A stretch of DNA of 23,190 nucleotides, taken from assembly GCA_023394015.1 (NCBI GenBank), contig JAEXBL010000069.1, positions 1 to 23,190 of the forward strand, written 5' to 3'. Below, one piece after another: positions 21,283 through 23,190 of this stretch (positions are counted from its first letter, which is position 1; each line of letters opens with the position of its first letter). Source of the stretch: Pseudomonadota bacterium. GTDB lineage: Bacteria; Pseudomonadota; Gammaproteobacteria; Burkholderiales; Burkholderiaceae_C. The notes under the pieces are model-generated. The model had not been told where the DNA came from. It searched no databases and saw only the letters and a program-made list of their open reading frames with translations. The translations under genes and the position numbers were made by a program.

Positions 21283-23169
21283 ATGGAGTTCCTCGCCACC
21301 AACTACGCCCCCATCATGTTCGTGGGGCTGATGTTCTTTCTGATCCTGGGTTTTCCGGTCGCCTTCAGCCTGGGGGCCTGCGGCCTGTTCTTCGGCTTTC
21401 TGGGCATCGAGCTGGGCATCTTCCCCTCGTCCATCCTGGCCTGGCTGCCGCAGCGGCTGATCGGCATCATGGCCAACGACACCCTGCTGGCCGTGCCCTT
21501 CTTCACCTTCATGGGCCTGCTGCTGGAGCGCAGCGGCATGGCCGAGGACCTGCTCGACACCGTGGGCCAGGTGTTCGGCCCCATGCGCGGCGGCCTGGCG
21601 CTGGCGGTGGTGCTGGTCGGCGCGCTGCTGGCGGCCCCCCCCCGCGTGGTGGCCGCCGCGGGGATCTCGATGGGCCAGATCTCGCTGCCCATCATGCTGC
21701 GCTACGGCGACGACCGGCGCCTGGCCTCGGGCGTGATCGCCGCCTCGGGCACGCTGGCGCAGATCATCCCGCCCTCGCTGGTGCTGATCATCATGGCCGA
21801 CCAGCTGGGCCGCAGCGTGGGCGACATGTACAAGGGCGCCTTCATACCGGCCTTCATCCTGGTCGGCCTGTACGTGCTGTACGTGCTGATCCTGGCGGTG
21901 TTCAGCCCCAAGTCGGTGCCGGCGCTGCCGCCCGAGGCACGCACCTTCCGCGAGCCCAACGGCAACAGCGGCTACACCTCGCTGATCGTGCTCACGGTGC
22001 TGTCGGCGCTGGTGTCGATCTTCCTGGCGCGCCACATGGCCGACGTGCACACCTGGTGGCAGGGCGAATTGGTCGAGTCGGTGCCCACCGACGAGAAGAT
22101 CGTGGTGGCCCTGTGCGGCGGCGTGTTCGTGGCCTGGCTGATCGCCGTGGTCAACCGCGTCACCCGGCTGGGCCTGCTGTCGCGGCTGGCCGAGCGCGTG
22201 ACCTTCGTGCTGATCCCGCCGCTGCTGCTGATCTTCCTGGTGCTGGGCACCATCTTCCTGGGTGTGGCCACGCCCACCGAGGGCGGCGCCATGGGCGCCG
22301 TGGGCGCGCTCATCATGGCCTGGGCGCGCCGGCGCCTGGGTTGGTCGCTGCTCAAGCAGGCGCTGTCGGCCACCACCAAGCTGGCCAGCTTCGTGATGTT
22401 CATCCTGATCGGCGCCACCGTGTTCAGCATGGTGTTCCAGGCCGCCGACGGCCCGCGCTGGGTGGAGCACCTGCTGTCCGACCTGCCGGGCGGGCCGGTC
22501 GGCTTTCTGGTGCTGGTCAACGTCATGATCTTCTTCCTGGCGTTCTTCCTCGACTACTTCGAGCTGTCCTTCATCGTGGTGCCGCTGCTGGCGCCGGTGG
22601 CCGACAAGCTGGGGATCGACCTGATCTGGTTCGGCGTGCTGCTGGCGGTGAACATGCAGACCTCGTTCCTGCACCCGCCGTTCGGCTTTGCGCTGTTCTT
22701 CCTGCGCTCGGTGGCACCGGAGAAGCCCTACGCCGACAAGGTGACCGGCAAGGTGATGCAGCCGGTGACCACCATGCAGATCTATAAGGGCGCCATCCCC
22801 TTCCTGATCATCCAGCTGGTGATGGTGGGCATCCTGATCGCCTTCCCCGGCCTGGTGACGGGCAGCCTGGACAAGAAGGTCGAGGTGGACATGGACGCCA
22901 TCGGCGCGCAGATGCGCGAGAGCCTGGGCACCGTGGACGCCTACGGCAACGGCGCCGACGCGCCCGCGGCCGAGGCCTGGGGCGGCGGCTCGGCCTGGGA
23001 CGACGAGCCTGCGGGCGAGCCCGAAGCCCCCGGCGACGCCAGCCCGGCGCCCGCCCCGGACGCTGCCGACGCAGCCAGCGAGCCGGCGGCGCCGGCCCCG
23101 GAGGACTATGGCAGCGACGACCCGATGAAGGCGCTGACCGAATCGATCCAGCAGGACGGCGCCCAGTAG
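21283..23169 (+). CDS. dctM: TRAP transporter large permease (DctM-type), with atypical residues in a conserved segment
   Basis: This is the large ion-coupled permease subunit of the TRAP transporter. The 628 residues start MEFLATNYAPIMFVGLMFFL, and SGVIAASGTLAQIIPPSLVL (149-168) and LIGATVFSMVF are standard. Compared with about 430-residue DctM proteins it has an inserted membrane/loop section around 230-310 and a C-terminal acidic, Ala/Pro-rich tail of about 90 residues that is probably disordered. Residues 117-143 (including PPR at 119-121, AG at 126-127, Q132 and D143) differ from the near-invariant family text at seven places, each by one base, around a run of nine C (21635-21643). AAAGG lies nine bases before the ATG. 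Function may be impaired if these changes are real. Confidence 0.9.
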   Translation: MEFLATNYAPIMFVGLMFFLILGFPVAFSLGACGLFFGFLGIELGIFPSSILAWLPQRLIGIMANDTLLAVPFFTFMGLLLERSGMAEDLLDTVGQVFGPMRGGLALAVVLVGALLAAPPRVVAAAGISMGQISLPIMLRYGDDRRLASGVIAASGTLAQIIPPSLVLIIMADQLGRSVGDMYKGAFIPAFILVGLYVLYVLILAVFSPKSVPALPPEARTFREPNGNSGYTSLIVLTVLSALVSIFLARHMADVHTWWQGELVESVPTDEKIVVALCGGVFVAWLIAVVNRVTRLGLLSRLAERVTFVLIPPLLLIFLVLGTIFLGVATPTEGGAMGAVGALIMAWARRRLGWSLLKQALSATTKLASFVMFILIGATVFSMVFQAADGPRWVEHLLSDLPGGPVGFLVLVNVMIFFLAFFLDYFELSFIVVPLLAPVADKLGIDLIWFGVLLAVNMQTSFLHPPFGFALFFLRSVAPEKPYADKVTGKVMQPVTTMQIYKGAIPFLIIQLVMVGILIAFPGLVTGSLDKKVEVDMDAIGAQMRESLGTVDAYGNGADAPAAEAWGGGSAWDDEPAGEPEAPGDASPAPAPDAADAASEPAAPAPEDYGSDDPMKALTESIQQDGAQ

Positions 23170-23190
23170 TGCTGCCGCCTGGGCGCGGCG

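Noticed and set aside
21268..22674. 468-codon His/Gln-rich minus-strand open frame
   Set aside because: It is antisense to dctM with no recognisable domain; codon bias supports the plus-strand gene.

Overview
The window is a GC-rich (about 70%), gene-dense stretch of bacterial chromosome. Its codon use, gene families (TAXI-type and DctQM TRAP transporters, EgtB/EgtD, LplT, ModE/ModABC) and Ala/Arg-rich protein style point to a betaproteobacterium, most likely Burkholderiales of the Comamonadaceae type; the genus cannot be fixed from sequence alone. I see no tRNA, rRNA, CRISPR array, insertion sequence or phage gene. No gene-free stretch exceeds 300 bases.

Left part (1-7842, all minus strand). 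A partial unknown gene runs off the left edge. Next comes a polycistronic block read right to left from about 7.74 kb: scoA, scoB, bdhA, a class III aminotransferase, a TAXI-type TRAP binding protein and a fused TRAP permease. The first three form a ketone-body module (D-3-hydroxybutyrate to acetoacetate to acetoacetyl-CoA). scoB carries an in-frame amber codon where the family has Lys. Two strong intrinsic terminators lie inside the block, one between bdhA and the aminotransferase and one between the binding protein and the permease, so expression is probably stepped. A divergent PAS-LuxR regulator sits at the head, with a perfect 10+6+10 palindrome between it and scoA.

Middle part (7843-14383, mostly plus). 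After the regulator come egtD and egtB (ergothioneine core, overlapping by 14 bases). Then a minus-strand PcaC-like carboxymuconolactone decarboxylase family gene is divergent from a plus-strand AhpD-like peroxidase-related gene. They are followed by lplT, translationally coupled (ATGA) to a GT4 glycosyltransferase, a likely membrane-lipid pair.

Right part (14422-20394) is a molybdate island with an unexpected core. modE and, upstream of it in the same direction, a beta-propeller-like lipoprotein gene are divergent from a di-heme (MbnH/MauG-type) lipoprotein gene; modA, modB and modC follow. Two near-identical ModE-type palindromes (CGnTATTC-N7-GAATAnCG) occur, one between the divergent lipoprotein genes and one in front of modA. 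This implies that ModE controls the lipoprotein-modE unit, the di-heme enzyme and the transporter together. The ModE-linked pair of secreted lipoproteins is the best candidate here for an undescribed system.

Right edge (20625-23169) holds a DctQ/DctM TRAP transporter without its binding protein in the window. Its DctM has a tight cluster of seven non-family residues, each explicable by one base change, in the most conserved segment. Together with the scoB stop this raises the question of local sequence error versus real lesions.
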